From NCBI GenBank assembly GCA_934316545.1, contig CAKRDT010000006.1, forward strand, positions 10,988-74,987: a DNA stretch of 64,000 nucleotides, written 5' to 3'. Every line of letters starts with the position of its first letter. The stretch's first letter is position 1. Origin of the DNA: an uncultured Agathobacter sp. Its GTDB lineage: Bacteria > Bacillota > Clostridia > Lachnospirales > Lachnospiraceae. A program made the position numbers and the translations under genes. This document shows positions 35,881 to 46,313 of the stretch, piece after piece. The notes under the pieces were generated by a model. That model was not told the origin of the DNA, searched no databases, and was given only the letters and a program-made list of their open reading frames with translations.

Positions 35881-36489
35881 TTAAAATTGTCTAAACGTAT
35901 CTTCTATTCCAAGCCACTTCTGATCTTTATCAGAAAGAATAAGTGCTACACCATCTACGAAATACCCCTCAGCTGATGCGGTTCCTTTATACGTCCCTGT
36001 AAGCTTCGGCCACTCAATTCCAATCTCCGGATCATTCCAAGCAAGTCCACCTTCATCATTGGCATGATAAAAGTCATCACACTTGTAACAAAATTCTGCG
36101 GTTTCAGTTAACACAAGGAATCCGTGTGCAAATCCTTTCGGAATTAAAAACTGTTTTTTGTTCTCTTCAGTAAGCTCAATTCCGTACCATTTACCATAAG
36201 TCTTACTTCCATATCTCAGATCAACAGCAACATCAAATACAGATCCTTTAATTACTCTTACGAGTTTCGTCTGTGGAAAGTTCTTCTGAAAATGTAAACC
36301 ACGAAGAACTCCTTTTACACTCATGGATTGGTTGTCCTGAACAAAATCAATATTTATTCCAACTTCTTCCATATCTCGCTGGCTATATGTTTCTATGAAG
36401 TATCCACGGTTATCTCCGTGAACTGCCGGAGTAATCACACAAAGTCCTTCAATTCCCGCTACATCCTTTTCAACAGTAATTTGTCCCAT
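35881..36489 (-). CDS. rfbC: dTDP-4-dehydrorhamnose 3,5-epimerase
   Basis: 202-residue cupin. GVLRGLHFQKNFPQTKLVRVIKGSVFDVAVDLR carries the active-site His and Lys, and GFAHGFLVLTETAEFCYKC is the second conserved part. It epimerises C3 and C5 of dTDP-4-keto-6-deoxyglucose in dTDP-L-rhamnose synthesis. It is the last gene of the sugar cluster, just after the broken acetyltransferase. The reductase RfbD, needed to finish rhamnose, is not in the window, so either it is encoded elsewhere or the product is another dTDP-sugar. Confidence 0.88.
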   Translation of the reverse strand: MGQITVEKDVAGIEGLCVITPAVHGDNRGYFIETYSQRDMEEVGINIDFVQDNQSMSVKGVLRGLHFQKNFPQTKLVRVIKGSVFDVAVDLRYGSKTYGKWYGIELTEENKKQFLIPKGFAHGFLVLTETAEFCYKCDDFYHANDEGGLAWNDPEIGIEWPKLTGTYKGTASAEGYFVDGVALILSDKDQKWLGIEDTFRQF

Positions 36490-36490
36490 A

Positions 36491-37011
36491 TTAGTCCTCT
36501 TTCACAATCGCAAACCTAACGATATCCACACACTTTCCGTCTTCGTCTAGTGCCTCATCCTTTAATATCGATTCACTCTTAAAATCTGCTCTTTTTAGCA
36601 GTTCTGCTTCATCAATAAACTTATAAAAAACGTAAGAATTTATCTTATGCATTCCAAGTTCATTAAAAGCTTTAATAATAAGCATCTTTACTGCAATACT
36701 CGGACTTTCGGTACTCCATTCTTCATCATCGCTAGTAAAAATACATAATTCACATCTATGATTATTTCGATCAATATCTTTCAGATAACAGGTCGCAATT
36801 GGATATGATGCTACTCCTTGCGATTCTTCAATTCTTTCTACTATAAACTGCATATGCTTTCCAGTCTCAATATATTCTCCAAAAACTTCCGATTAGATTC
36901 TTCTGTAACAACAGTTTTTGTAAAACAATGGTTTGATACATTTGGCGCATTACGCCACTTGATTATTAATTTTCCGTCCTCTTTTGTGATTGATCTTAAA
37001 TAGATTCTCAC
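36491..37011 (-). pseudogene. Frameshifted GNAT acetyltransferase of the dTDP-sugar cluster
   Basis: The first part starts at a GTG (37011, GAAGAGG upstream), reads RIYLRSITKEDGKLIIKWRNAPNVSNHCF and EESNRKFLENI, and stops at 36841. The second part reads MQFIVERIEESQGVASYPIATCYLKDIDRNNHRCELCIFTSDD and ends at 36491. A single base lost near 36869-36873 separates them: with one base restored, ENI joins ETGKHMQFIV. This is a GNAT N-acetyltransferase of the type that acetylates amino-sugars made by the adjacent aminotransferase. As written it is inactive, unless the base is a sequencing error. Confidence 0.65.
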
Positions 37012-37024
37012 AGCATCCTCTTCA

Positions 37025-38062
37025 TCATCTATTCCCATACATCTTTTCGTAGTAGTTCTGGTATTCTCCGGAAATGATGGTCTCCCACCATTCTCTATTG
37101 GCAAGATACCACTGTATTGTTTTCTTGATGCCATCTGCAAACATGGTTTCCGGAAACCATCCCAGTTCTTTGCGAATCTTAGCTGAATCGATTGCATATC
37201 TCATGTCATGACCCTTACGGTCTGTTACATAAGTAATAAGTCTCTTGGCATCTTTGGTCTGTCCAAGACGATCTAACTCTTCGCAGATAAGATTTACGAT
37301 GTCAATGTTCTTCATCTCGTTATGTCCGCCTACGTTGTAGACTTCTCCCAATCTTCCCTTATGGATGATCAGGTCGATAGCCTTACAATGATCTTCTACG
37401 TAGAGCCAGTCACGTACATTTAATCCTTCTCCATAAACCGGAAGTGGTTTAGCATTTAAGCAGTTGACAATCATCAGCGGGATAAGCTTCTCTGGGAAGT
37501 GATATGGTCCATAGTTATTGGAACAACGGCTGATGGTCACAGGAAGTCCATAGGTTCTGTGATATGCCAATACCAGAAGGTCTGCTCCTGCTTTTGATGA
37601 ACTGTATGGACTACTAGTATGAATCGGTGTCTCTTCAGTAAAGAACAAATCCGGTCTGTCAAGTGGCAAATCCCCGTATACTTCATCAGTAGATACCTGG
37701 TGATATCTCTTGATTCCATATTCACGGCAGGCATCCATCAAAACTGCGGTGCCTTTGATGTTGGTATCCAAGAATACTTCTGGGTTTTCAATGGAACGAT
37801 CTACATGAGACTCCGCAGCAAAATTGACCACAATGTCCGGCCGTTCTTCTTCAAAAAGCTTATAAACAGCTTCTCTATCTGTGATGCTATCCTTTACGAA
37901 GCAGAAGTTTGGATTGTCCATCACTGGTATCAGTGTAGATAGGTTTCCTGCATAAGTCAGACAATCCAAACACACGATACGATATTTAGGATACCTGCTT
38001 AACATATGAAAGATAAAGTTGCTTCCAATAAACCCGGCTCCACCGGTAACAATAATTGTCAT
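37025..38062 (-). CDS. rfbB: dTDP-glucose 4,6-dehydratase
   Basis: 345-residue extended SDR. NAD-binding VTGGAGFIGSNFIF is at residues 5-18, NFAAESHVDRSI and STDEVYGD are dehydratase signatures, and YSSSKAGADL has the catalytic Tyr-Lys. It makes dTDP-4-keto-6-deoxyglucose, the shared intermediate for rhamnose and amino-sugars. It is followed by the GNAT remnant and preceded 17 bp earlier by rfbA. Confidence 0.92.
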   Translation of the reverse strand: MTIIVTGGAGFIGSNFIFHMLSRYPKYRIVCLDCLTYAGNLSTLIPVMDNPNFCFVKDSITDREAVYKLFEEERPDIVVNFAAESHVDRSIENPEVFLDTNIKGTAVLMDACREYGIKRYHQVSTDEVYGDLPLDRPDLFFTEETPIHTSSPYSSSKAGADLLVLAYHRTYGLPVTISRCSNNYGPYHFPEKLIPLMIVNCLNAKPLPVYGEGLNVRDWLYVEDHCKAIDLIIHKGRLGEVYNVGGHNEMKNIDIVNLICEELDRLGQTKDAKRLITYVTDRKGHDMRYAIDSAKIRKELGWFPETMFADGIKKTIQWYLANREWWETIISGEYQNYYEKMYGNR

Positions 38063-38079
38063 ATGCGTGTTCCTCCGTC

Positions 38080-38970
38080 TTATTTATAAATAATCTTTCC
38101 TTCTGCCACTGTTTTAAGATATTCCCCATAAGGTGATTTTCCATATTTCTGTGCAGAGTCAAGTATTTTTTCTTTATCAATCCACTTGTTAATATATGCA
38201 ATTTCTTCTGGTACAGAAATCATTATTCCCTGCAATCGCTCCACTGTTTGAACAAAATCAGAAGCTTTAAGTAAGCTATCCATTGTACCGGTATCTAACC
38301 AAGCAAAGCCTCGACCAAGTAACTGCACATCTAGTAAGTCCCTATCCAAATATATCTCATTCAATGAAGTAATTTCTAATTCACCTCTAACCGATGGGAC
38401 GACCGACTCAGCATAATCACTCACTCCCGAAGGATAAAAGTATAATCCGGTTACCGCATAATTGCTCTTTGGTTTTTTCGGTTTTTCCTCTAATGTAATA
38501 GCTTTTCCATTCTCATCAAATTCGACAATTCCAAAACGCTCTGGATCATTCACATAACATCCAAATACCGTTGCCCGCTTATTATCCTCAGCATTTTTAG
38601 TCGCTGCTCGCAAAATTCTTCCAAATTCATTTCCGTAGAATATATTATCCCCTAATACCATAGCACATGCATCTTTACCTATAAATTCTTTACCTATAAT
38701 GAATGCTTGAGCCAATCCATCCGGACTAGGCTGAATCGCATAATGTAGATTTATACCAAACTGACTTCCATTTCCTAGCAAATGTTCAAACCGTGGTGTA
38801 TCTTCAGGAGTTGAAATGATTAATATATCTTTGATTCCTGAGAGCATTAGAGTCGATAATGGGTAGTAGATCATTGGTTTATCATAAATTGGCAGTAATT
38901 GTTTAGACGTAACCATCGTTAAAGGATACAGCCTAGTCCCTGCCCCTCCTGCTAATATAATACCTTTCAT
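38080..38970 (-). CDS. rfbA: Glucose-1-phosphate thymidylyltransferase
   Basis: 296 residues. [16 protein letters not shown] (residues 3-18) is the nucleotidyl-transfer loop, [10 protein letters not shown] the metal-binding Asp region, and [18 protein letters not shown] the sugar-binding part. It forms dTDP-glucose for rfbB. A second, broken copy lies at 41275-41571. Confidence 0.92.
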   Translation of the reverse strand: MKGIILAGGAGTRLYPLTMVTSKQLLPIYDKPMIYYPLSTLMLSGIKDILIISTPEDTPRFEHLLGNGSQFGINLHYAIQPSPDGLAQAFIIGKEFIGKDACAMVLGDNIFYGNEFGRILRAATKNAEDNKRATVFGCYVNDPERFGIVEFDENGKAITLEEKPKKPKSNYAVTGLYFYPSGVSDYAESVVPSVRGELEITSLNEIYLDRDLLDVQLLGRGFAWLDTGTMDSLLKASDFVQTVERLQGIMISVPEEIAYINKWIDKEKILDSAQKYGKSPYGEYLKTVAEGKIIYK

Positions 38971-39022
38971 TCCAAACCTCCTAGATAGGGATAGGAGTTA
39001 TCCTCTATCCCTATAATTAGTA

Positions 39023-40153
39023 TCAGCAATAAAGTTCGCCAAACTCTTTAATCTTACCAACAATTAATTCCAAATCGTCCTGTGTAAGACTCTGATGAAT
39101 TGGTAGACAGAGTGTATTATCTGTTGCATAATCAGCACCAGGGAATTCTCCGGTAACATGATATCCTTTGACTCTGTGTAATGGGAAGTATCTATAAGTA
39201 GTGTAGATGCCGGCCTCACGAAGAAACTTTGCAAGCTGATCACGCTTTCCGTTAGGAAGCTGAATGTGATAGAAATAGTAGGATGTCACCCATCCTTCAG
39301 GCATAGGGTCAGGTGTTACAACCCATTCTACATCTTTAAGATTCTCATCATAAAACTTATGAACAGTTGCTCTCTTCTCCATATACATAGGAAGCTTCTT
39401 ATACTGTTCTAGAGCCATAGCCGCTGTTACATCATTCATAATTGCTCTATGGCCATAGCACGAAATATCAAATTCCCACCATTTCTGTGCAACTGCATTT
39501 TCATATCCGCTCTTTGATTCCAAACCAAAGTAAAGATATTTCTCAGCCTTTTCACGAAGTGCTGGGTCATTAAAATGCAAGATAGCACCATCGCCACAAA
39601 CAAGTATCTTCATTGCATCAAATGACCACATACCCATATCCCCAATTGTACCTAGTGCTTTTCCTTTATAACTTGAGCAAACACCTGCTGCACAGTCTTC
39701 AATCACCTTAATATTATGTGCTTTACAAAGCGCCATGATTTCATCCATTTCACATGGAATACCACCAAAATGAAGCAATAAAAGTGCTTTTGTCCTTGGT
39801 GTAATTACTTTTTCAATATCCTGTCCACGAACATTTAAAGTTCTAGGATCAACATCGCAAAGAACAAGCTTTGCACCTGCCGCACAAACGGCGTTACCAG
39901 CACCAACGAAAGAAATTGTTGGTACAATAACTTCATCTCCAGGTCCAATATCTAACAAGTACATTGAAGAAAATAAGCCTTCACTACAGCAGTTTGTAGA
40001 TAGAACTCTATTTGGAGTAGATCCAAGATGTTTTGCATACACCTCTTCAAACTCTTTTACAATTTTTCCTCTACCAATCCAATTAGATTCAAATACTCCT
40101 GCGATTCTATCTAATTCTTCCTTGCCTAATGTAGGCTGCATTACGTTAATCAT
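39023..40153 (-). CDS. DegT/DnrJ/EryC1-type sugar aminotransferase
   Basis: 376-residue PLP enzyme. EVIVPTISFVGAGNAV and VIEDCAAGVCSSYKGKALG are the cofactor-binding strands, WSFDAMKILVCGDGA carries the Schiff-base Lys, and the C-terminal GYHVTGEFPGADYATDNTLCLPIHQSL is typical of the family. It is placed ahead of rfbA and rfbB, so it probably aminates dTDP-4-keto-6-deoxyglucose or its isomer to a dTDP-4-amino-sugar, which the (now broken) GNAT would acetylate. The exact position of amination cannot be read from sequence. Confidence 0.8.
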   Translation of the reverse strand: MINVMQPTLGKEELDRIAGVFESNWIGRGKIVKEFEEVYAKHLGSTPNRVLSTNCCSEGLFSSMYLLDIGPGDEVIVPTISFVGAGNAVCAAGAKLVLCDVDPRTLNVRGQDIEKVITPRTKALLLLHFGGIPCEMDEIMALCKAHNIKVIEDCAAGVCSSYKGKALGTIGDMGMWSFDAMKILVCGDGAILHFNDPALREKAEKYLYFGLESKSGYENAVAQKWWEFDISCYGHRAIMNDVTAAMALEQYKKLPMYMEKRATVHKFYDENLKDVEWVVTPDPMPEGWVTSYYFYHIQLPNGKRDQLAKFLREAGIYTTYRYFPLHRVKGYHVTGEFPGADYATDNTLCLPIHQSLTQDDLELIVGKIKEFGELYC

Positions 40154-40298
40154 TTTTCACTTTCCTTCCATCTAACTTCATAATATTAATTAATAATTCT
40201 CTGTGCGTCTCACATTGAACATAATTTTTGATAATGTTCCTCTGATTTTTGTGTTGAATAATCTTAACATCAAATTCTTTGAGGTTTTGTTTAAGACT

Positions 40299-41274
40299 TT
40301 AATAGAAAAAAGAAGCTATGCGACTAATCAATACATTTTTATAAGTATATTCCATTGAAGATGATAGCTTTTTAAACTCATTAATAACAAATTGGGGATC
40401 TATAATATCTCGGCTTCTTTTATGGAAATCCATCATTAATTGTTCCTGTTCCAATCCACTCGCTTTCCTAACACATTCTTTATTCTTCACAAAAGGAATG
40501 TATTCAATTTCCATTTGATCAATTATCTTTACTAATATACCTGAGTTCCAATATTCGTTATTATTGTTAAACAAAAAATTCCCTTGACCATACACAATAG
40601 TTGACGAATAGTATTCCTCGTAACATCCAATACAATGGATATGTTAGCATATCACAAGATTCACTCCCTTCCTACAAATTTTCGGCAAATCTTATGTAGA
40701 TTTGGTGAAGGATATCTATATTGCTCTTTTCCAGCATGATACAACACAATGACAAAGTCACATTTTTCTTTCAATAATTACACTTGTTCAAAGGAATTCA
40801 ATGGATATATGAATTAGCTCCAGGTGTGCATTCACCTGCAATTGAAAGCTCATGCGCAGCACACATATGCACCATATCTTTTTCCTTTTATATCAAAACA
40901 AATAAGCTTATCCGCCTCATGAATTGATTTTCCTTCTCCAACATGATTTATTTTCAAATAGTTTAATTGCTCTATTGTTGTATATAACCCATGTTCTTCA
41001 TGATCTATGATGTGATTGTTGGTTAGAGTAAACAAATTTTTGTTTATTTTTTATAAAAATTAGTAGTGCTTATATGTCTTTCAAGCACTGTCCCCCATTT
41101 AGAGCTTGTCGTTTTTTTTTATAATAGGACATTCTAGATTGAATAATCTATAATCAACTGATTGCAAAAGTTCGATCAATTCATCGCCCATCAAATATTC
41201 ACCATTTCCACTTATAAATGCTTGTTCGTTTGATCTTGTTAGAACAAAATCAGCACCAATAATTAATGACGTAA
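40299..41274 (-). pseudogene. Broken CapA-family protein
   Basis: Pieces of a CapA (poly-gamma-glutamate/capsule type metallophosphoesterase-like) protein in several frames: FVLTRSNEQAFISGNGEYLMGDELIELLQ and YRLFNLECPI, then FTLTNNHIIDHEEHGLYTTIEQLNYL, then YGQGNFLFNNNNEYWNSGILVKIID to a stop at 40299. Stops and frame changes separate them. The N-terminus is fused to the broken rfbA fragment. Confidence 0.65.
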
Positions 41275-41571
41275 AGCACCCCTAAACTCTTTACCTATTA
41301 AAAAAGCCTGTGTTAATCCCTCTAGGTAAGGCAGAATCTCATATGACAAATTCAAGCCAAACTGAGTCCCTGTGCCCAAAAGATACTTGAATCTTGATCT
41401 ATCTTAAGGTGTCGAAATAATTAAAATTTCTCTTATTCCTGACAACATTAATGTTGATAATGGATAGTAAATCATTGGCTTATCGTAAATTGGGAGCAAT
41501 TGTTTCAATGTAACTATTGTTAATGGATATAATCTTATACCTGTCCCACCTGCCAAAATAATTCCCTTCAT
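41275..41571 (-). pseudogene. Truncated second copy of rfbA
   Basis: Starts at the ATG at 41571 with [44 protein letters not shown], highly like the intact rfbA but clearly diverged. A TAA at 41404-41406 replaces the Glu codon of TPED. It ends after about 97 codons (QAFLIGKEFRGA) where it meets the CapA remnant. It is a recombination scar. Confidence 0.75.
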
Positions 41572-41602
41572 TGCATAACCTCCACCATACCTTAATAATC
41601 TA

Positions 41603-42652
41603 TTACTTATACTTCAATTCAAAATCGATCGCATCGTACTTAGTTAATTCTCGATCAATTTGATAAATAAGGTGAATTGGTGAAAAATCCCCTTCATAAC
41701 AATAGTTCACCTCACAGTTTTGATTTACAAATTGTGGATCTATATCTTCTATTATTTTAATATATTGAATAGCATGTTGGTCGTAATATTTAGACTTCAA
41801 AACCGTTATATTATCTGTAATCAACTTCTTATTATAAATAATCGCTTCAATAATTCTAGACGTATATCCTACCGCGCCTTCTTGATTTATGTCAAGTATG
41901 CATCTAGCATTCACTGACTTATACAACATATCAATATACGGCATGTACTTATCTGAATAAGTTATTCCATCCCGTTGCACCTGTTCTTCCAGAGATACAT
42001 TTGTAATATAAAACTCACATTTCAATCCTGCTTTTTCAAAAATATCATAAGCTTTTACTAATTTTTCCAACCTATCCTTAGCCTTTCCAGCAAAAAAAAC
42101 ATCACATAATGGATACTCATTGGCAATAGGTACATTTATTTTAGATTCAATCTCATTAAAAGTGGGAAAACCATATAATTTTCCTTCACCTATATCATAA
42201 GTCATTCTTAGGTCAAATATATTTCTCATATTTTTTTCCGAGTATCCCTCATAATTATATGTAATCTTTACCAAATCTCTATGAATTTTTACCAAACGAC
42301 AATCTGGATATTTCTTTTTTAAATACGTCAAATAATCTATAGGCAGGTCATATCTTGCAACAACAAAGCAATATGGCTTAGTCTCTTTTTTTTTCTTAAA
42401 ATAGATAGGATACCATAATTTTTGAAAGGGTAGTCTTATCTTTTTATTGATTTTTTTAGACGTATGAATACAAAATAGGAATCTAACCCATTGTGGCATA
42501 AAATCAGGAATACATTGAACAACATGAACACCTTTCAAATTTTCTACATCTCTTAAACATATCGCGTTGTATTCCCATGGGTCAACCTTCCATCTTTTTC
42601 CATAATTTTCATTAAAATAAATATACTTATATTTCAATTCTTTTCTTGACAT
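41603..42652 (-). CDS. Capsule-type glycosyltransferase-like protein
   Basis: 349 residues. [34 protein letters not shown] is followed by [36 protein letters not shown], the C-terminal pattern of a GT-B-like transferase of the lipopolysaccharide-type family. The N-terminal half is little conserved. It lies between the flippase gene and the rfbA remnant. It probably adds one residue of the repeat unit; donor and linkage unknown. Confidence 0.6.
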   Translation of the reverse strand: MSRKELKYKYIYFNENYGKRWKVDPWEYNAICLRDVENLKGVHVVQCIPDFMPQWVRFLFCIHTSKKINKKIRLPFQKLWYPIYFKKKKETKPYCFVVARYDLPIDYLTYLKKKYPDCRLVKIHRDLVKITYNYEGYSEKNMRNIFDLRMTYDIGEGKLYGFPTFNEIESKINVPIANEYPLCDVFFAGKAKDRLEKLVKAYDIFEKAGLKCEFYITNVSLEEQVQRDGITYSDKYMPYIDMLYKSVNARCILDINQEGAVGYTSRIIEAIIYNKKLITDNITVLKSKYYDQHAIQYIKIIEDIDPQFVNQNCEVNYCYEGDFSPIHLIYQIDRELTKYDAIDFELKYK

Positions 42653-42670
42653 GACTCACTTAATCTCTTT

Positions 42671-44125
42671 CTAACAATTTTTTTCACCTAAAATTTTTCG
42701 AATTGTAATTAAACTTTTATCTCTAGTAATTATTGCTAAAATCGCATAAATTAGTACTCCTAATGCAATGCATATTACTAATTGAAACAAATTGCTGAAA
42801 TCTTGTATTTTATTCACCAAAATTCTTACACCGATAAACATGACAACTGAATTTAAAGAAGCTCTCCACAAATCTATAAACCTTTCTTTTAGTGTATATG
42901 CATATACCCTGCTACTTATAATGCAAATTGCTAATCCTCCTGAAAATTCAACTAGAGTAGCTCCAATTGCGACCTCCCAAATCCCATATTTTGCCGTACT
43001 CAATAAAACAATAATGTTAACACATAATAATACAATTTCATATTGTAAATCAATATTACTTTTTCCCAAAGCATAAAATACCTGTTTATCTATCGCCATA
43101 ATGCATCCTGGTAATCTTAATATACAAAATATAGTAAGATATGGCACTGAAAATATCCATTTTTCTGTTAACAACCCCAAAACTAATGGCTTAGCTACAG
43201 CTGCCGCTCCAAGTAGAAGCGGAAACATACAAAAAGATGCGAGCCGACATGATTGTCTCGCTAGTTCTTTTAATTTGCGCGAATCATTCTGTTTTCTAGA
43301 AAAGACAGGCAATAAAACGCTACTTATACTTCCATTAATAATCTGTGCTAAATAATTAGAATATGCGTACGCTTTATCATAATAAGCCAATTCGGATTTG
43401 GAATATCGTTTTCCTATTATCATTGTCCGCAAAGTATCATGCAAGCCAGAAACTAGATTAGCCGTCAATATTTTCACACTAAACGAATACAATCTTTTCG
43501 CACGGCTTCTCGAAAAATCAAATTTAATTCTCATGTCCTTTCCAAAAGACATTACAATAACCACAATCAAACTATTTAATAAGCTTTGAAACACTAATGC
43601 CCATATGCCAAATCCAGCATATGCCATTGAAATTCCAACCCCGCCTGAAATAGGTATTGCAAATAGGCTTCTAAAAAAAATAGTTTTAAACTGCATTCGT
43701 CTAGATAAAATTCCTGTTTGAATTGCATTTATTGAATTCAAAAACAATCCCAACGCTAATACTCGCAATGGCCATACTAAATCATTCTCGTTATAATACG
43801 AAGAAATGAGTGGTGCAAAAATAAATAAAATCACATATAAAATCATCGCAATTGAAATGCTTGCTGTAAAGAGGGTCGATATATCCATATCATCTACATC
43901 TTCTTTTTGAATAATGGCCGCTCCTAAACCTGACTGAACAAAAATGCCTAAATAGTTAACAATTGCGATCATTATAGCTAAACTCCCAAACTGTTCTGGC
44001 AATAGAATTCTAGCTAATACAATTTGTATAATCAAATTAACACCCTGTGATACGATTCTTTCTAATATTTTCCATACAAATGACCTTTTTATATTCTGAT
44101 AACTAATATCTGCTTCAAATCTCAT
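42671..44125 (-). CDS. Wzx-type polysaccharide flippase
   Basis: 484 residues with about 12-14 hydrophobic segments. The N-terminal SFVWKILERIVSQGVNLIIQIVLARIL is typical of MOP-superfamily polysaccharide exporters (PST/Wzx). It flips the undecaprenyl-linked repeat unit across the membrane. Its neighbour is the EpsG-type polymerase, 45 bp upstream. No frame damage. Confidence 0.85.
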   Translation of the reverse strand: MRFEADISYQNIKRSFVWKILERIVSQGVNLIIQIVLARILLPEQFGSLAIMIAIVNYLGIFVQSGLGAAIIQKEDVDDMDISTLFTASISIAMILYVILFIFAPLISSYYNENDLVWPLRVLALGLFLNSINAIQTGILSRRMQFKTIFFRSLFAIPISGGVGISMAYAGFGIWALVFQSLLNSLIVVIVMSFGKDMRIKFDFSRSRAKRLYSFSVKILTANLVSGLHDTLRTMIIGKRYSKSELAYYDKAYAYSNYLAQIINGSISSVLLPVFSRKQNDSRKLKELARQSCRLASFCMFPLLLGAAAVAKPLVLGLLTEKWIFSVPYLTIFCILRLPGCIMAIDKQVFYALGKSNIDLQYEIVLLCVNIIVLLSTAKYGIWEVAIGATLVEFSGGLAICIISSRVYAYTLKERFIDLWRASLNSVVMFIGVRILVNKIQDFSNLFQLVICIALGVLIYAILAIITRDKSLITIRKILGEKNC

Positions 44126-44170
44126 CTCTTCTTTTAACCTGTTTTATTTTCTCTGATAATGATTTCATTG

Positions 44171-45229
44171 TTAATGCAAAATATAAGGAACAATATTTTC
44201 TTCTGTTCCATAACTTTTCAAAAATAGAATTGACATTACCATAATAATAACAACCAGCATTACATTTTTTGTTTTTTTATCTAACTTATCCATGACATCC
44301 GGAATAAGTACAAATAAATATGGCGTTGTATACTTTAACATTCTTGTAAAAATACTTATAGAAGTTGCTATTATTTGAACATAAATGCTCGATATTGCTA
44401 TGTCATATTCGTATAGCAGCTTATCTCTTTTTGAAATTCTTTGTATAAAAAAATAAATAATCAAAAAAACTCCAATATAAAATAGCAACAAACTGTATCC
44501 ATGTCCCGAATTCAAATCCAAAGTATAGTCATTTCTTTGATATAATATCGCTATGATTTTTCCACCGATAGCTACTATGCTTCCTGCTCCTATCAAATAA
44601 ACAATTTTAATCCATTTTTTTAATTCCGTCACTCTCTTTGAGAGTAGTGGATAAACCAACAACATGATTAAAGCCGTCTTATGAAAAAAAGCTGCAAGTA
44701 AAACAATCAAAACAAATTTAAATGTTTTTCTTTCTATCAAATACTTGTAACTCCAAACAGACAAACTAACCGCAAGCGCTTGTCTTAAAATCGTAAAATC
44801 AAATCCTATAAACCCTAATGCAATAAAAATAAAATAACTAAGTGCAACATTTTTTGAATATTTCCATATCCAAACACTTATAATTGAAAATGTAATAGCA
44901 AACAAAATTGCTCTAAACACCCAAAAATCAGATGTAAACCTGGATATTCCCCAATTCATAAGCCCATATCCTACATCTGAATCATATTTTATAGCATTTA
45001 ATAAATCCAGATTTTTGTAGACATCCCAATAGTTATTTTTGTAATTCAAAGTGTCAACTCCCAATACTTCTGAGCGCAAAACCCCTAACAATAATATATA
45101 TGGGTATATAATAATTGTGGAAAAAACAGAAGTTGAAATTTTTCTAACTCCAATTGTTACATACTCTAAATTTGTTTCTATTATACATAATATAATTGTT
45201 ACTAAATAAATAAGTAAATATACTTTCAT
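44171..45229 (-). CDS. EpsG-family (Wzy-type) polysaccharide polymerase
   Basis: 352 residues, about 10 hydrophobic segments. LLLGVLRSEVLGVDTLNYKNNYWDVY and the pattern DVGYGLMNWGISRF, then FTILRQALAVSLSVWSYKYL and AAFFHKTALIMLLVYPL with the conserved His, match the EpsG family of O-antigen/capsule polymerases. It joins the flipped units. It starts 1 bp after the end of the GT gene at 45231. Confidence 0.85.
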   Translation of the reverse strand: MKVYLLIYLVTIILCIIETNLEYVTIGVRKISTSVFSTIIIYPYILLLGVLRSEVLGVDTLNYKNNYWDVYKNLDLLNAIKYDSDVGYGLMNWGISRFTSDFWVFRAILFAITFSIISVWIWKYSKNVALSYFIFIALGFIGFDFTILRQALAVSLSVWSYKYLIERKTFKFVLIVLLAAFFHKTALIMLLVYPLLSKRVTELKKWIKIVYLIGAGSIVAIGGKIIAILYQRNDYTLDLNSGHGYSLLLFYIGVFLIIYFFIQRISKRDKLLYEYDIAISSIYVQIIATSISIFTRMLKYTTPYLFVLIPDVMDKLDKKTKNVMLVVIIMVMSILFLKSYGTEENIVPYILH

Positions 45230-45230
45230 T

Positions 45231-46313
45231 TTATCCTGCTATACTCTTAATATAATCAATCCACTCATTAAGTACAATATCTGATTGATATTGTCTTGCT
45301 CTGTTTTTGCTCGATTGAGAATACTTTTTCTTTTCCTCTTCATTATCTATAAGATATATTATAGCTTTTACCAAACTTTTTTTATCGCCCACCGGGACTA
45401 GTAATCCATTCTCTTTGTCCGTAAGAATCATTTTTACACCACCACACGGGCAGTCTGTTGCTATACAAGGGACTCCCACAACCGACGCTTCCAACAACGC
45501 GTTAGGCATTCCTTCATAATCAGATGTCATCAAGAATACATCCGCCTCAGCCAATGCTTCTGGTACATTATCCGTCTGTCCTTTTAATATTACTGAATTC
45601 TTCAATCCCATGTCTGTAATTTTTTTCTGTATTTCACTCATGCAAGAACCAGTCCCATATATATATAACATGGCATCAGGAAATCTTTTTGTAACTTCAC
45701 CAAATGCATCTATCAGCAAAGGATAATTCTTTTGTTTTTCTAATCTTCCGCATGAAATCATTAAATGTTTTTGTGGATTTCGTTTTACATCATAAAATTC
45801 ATCTTTTACCGCATTTACAATAATTGTACTTTTACTCTGTAACTTTTGGGGAAACCATTTTTTTGCATCATGCGTTTGAAATACGCATCCATCTGCTAAT
45901 GGTAGAAGGATTTTCCCCATTAATTTAAACAATTCTCCTCTATACTCTACATTCGGATCATTGCGAACAGAAATGATAACTTTTGTTTTCAACCCCAAGG
46001 TTGCCAAAATGGATCTAAAATTCGGTTCTGCCATAAAAGAAATAAGTATATCAGGCTTCTCTTCTTTACATATTTTTCGCAATTTTAAAACACGTAAATA
46101 ATTCCTCTTAATAAAAGACTGCTTCGCTTCTTTACTTTCCAAATTAAATCTATGAATAGATTTTTCTAATTTATACTCATTTAGCACCGAATATGATGTA
46201 ACAAAAACGACTTCATAGCCTTCTGCAACACATTGATTGGCTAAATTAGTCATAACCCTTTCAGCCCCATTACGCACAATTGTATTAATATAAAATAATA
46301 TCTTTCTGTTCAA
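45231..46313 (-). CDS. GT4-family glycosyltransferase
   Basis: 360 residues, GT-B. The N-terminal nucleotide-sugar region begins FYINTIVRNGAERVMTNLANQ. The C-terminal ISCGRLEKQKNYPLLIDAF and SDYEGMPNALLEASVVGVPCIATDCPCGG hold the donor-binding EX7E motif of GT4. It directly abuts the deacetylase-like gene. Donor unknown. Confidence 0.85.
   Translation of the reverse strand: MNRKILFYINTIVRNGAERVMTNLANQCVAEGYEVVFVTSYSVLNEYKLEKSIHRFNLESKEAKQSFIKRNYLRVLKLRKICKEEKPDILISFMAEPNFRSILATLGLKTKVIISVRNDPNVEYRGELFKLMGKILLPLADGCVFQTHDAKKWFPQKLQSKSTIIVNAVKDEFYDVKRNPQKHLMISCGRLEKQKNYPLLIDAFGEVTKRFPDAMLYIYGTGSCMSEIQKKITDMGLKNSVILKGQTDNVPEALAEADVFLMTSDYEGMPNALLEASVVGVPCIATDCPCGGVKMILTDKENGLLVPVGDKKSLVKAIIYLIDNEEEKKKYSQSSKNRARQYQSDIVLNEWIDYIKSIAG

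Noticed and set aside
36841..37197. 118-residue protein inside the end of rfbB
   Set aside because: Its first 60 codons lie antiparallel in information terms to rfbB coding (a second frame of the same strand) and are spurious; only the last part is real, as the N-terminal half of the frameshifted GNAT.
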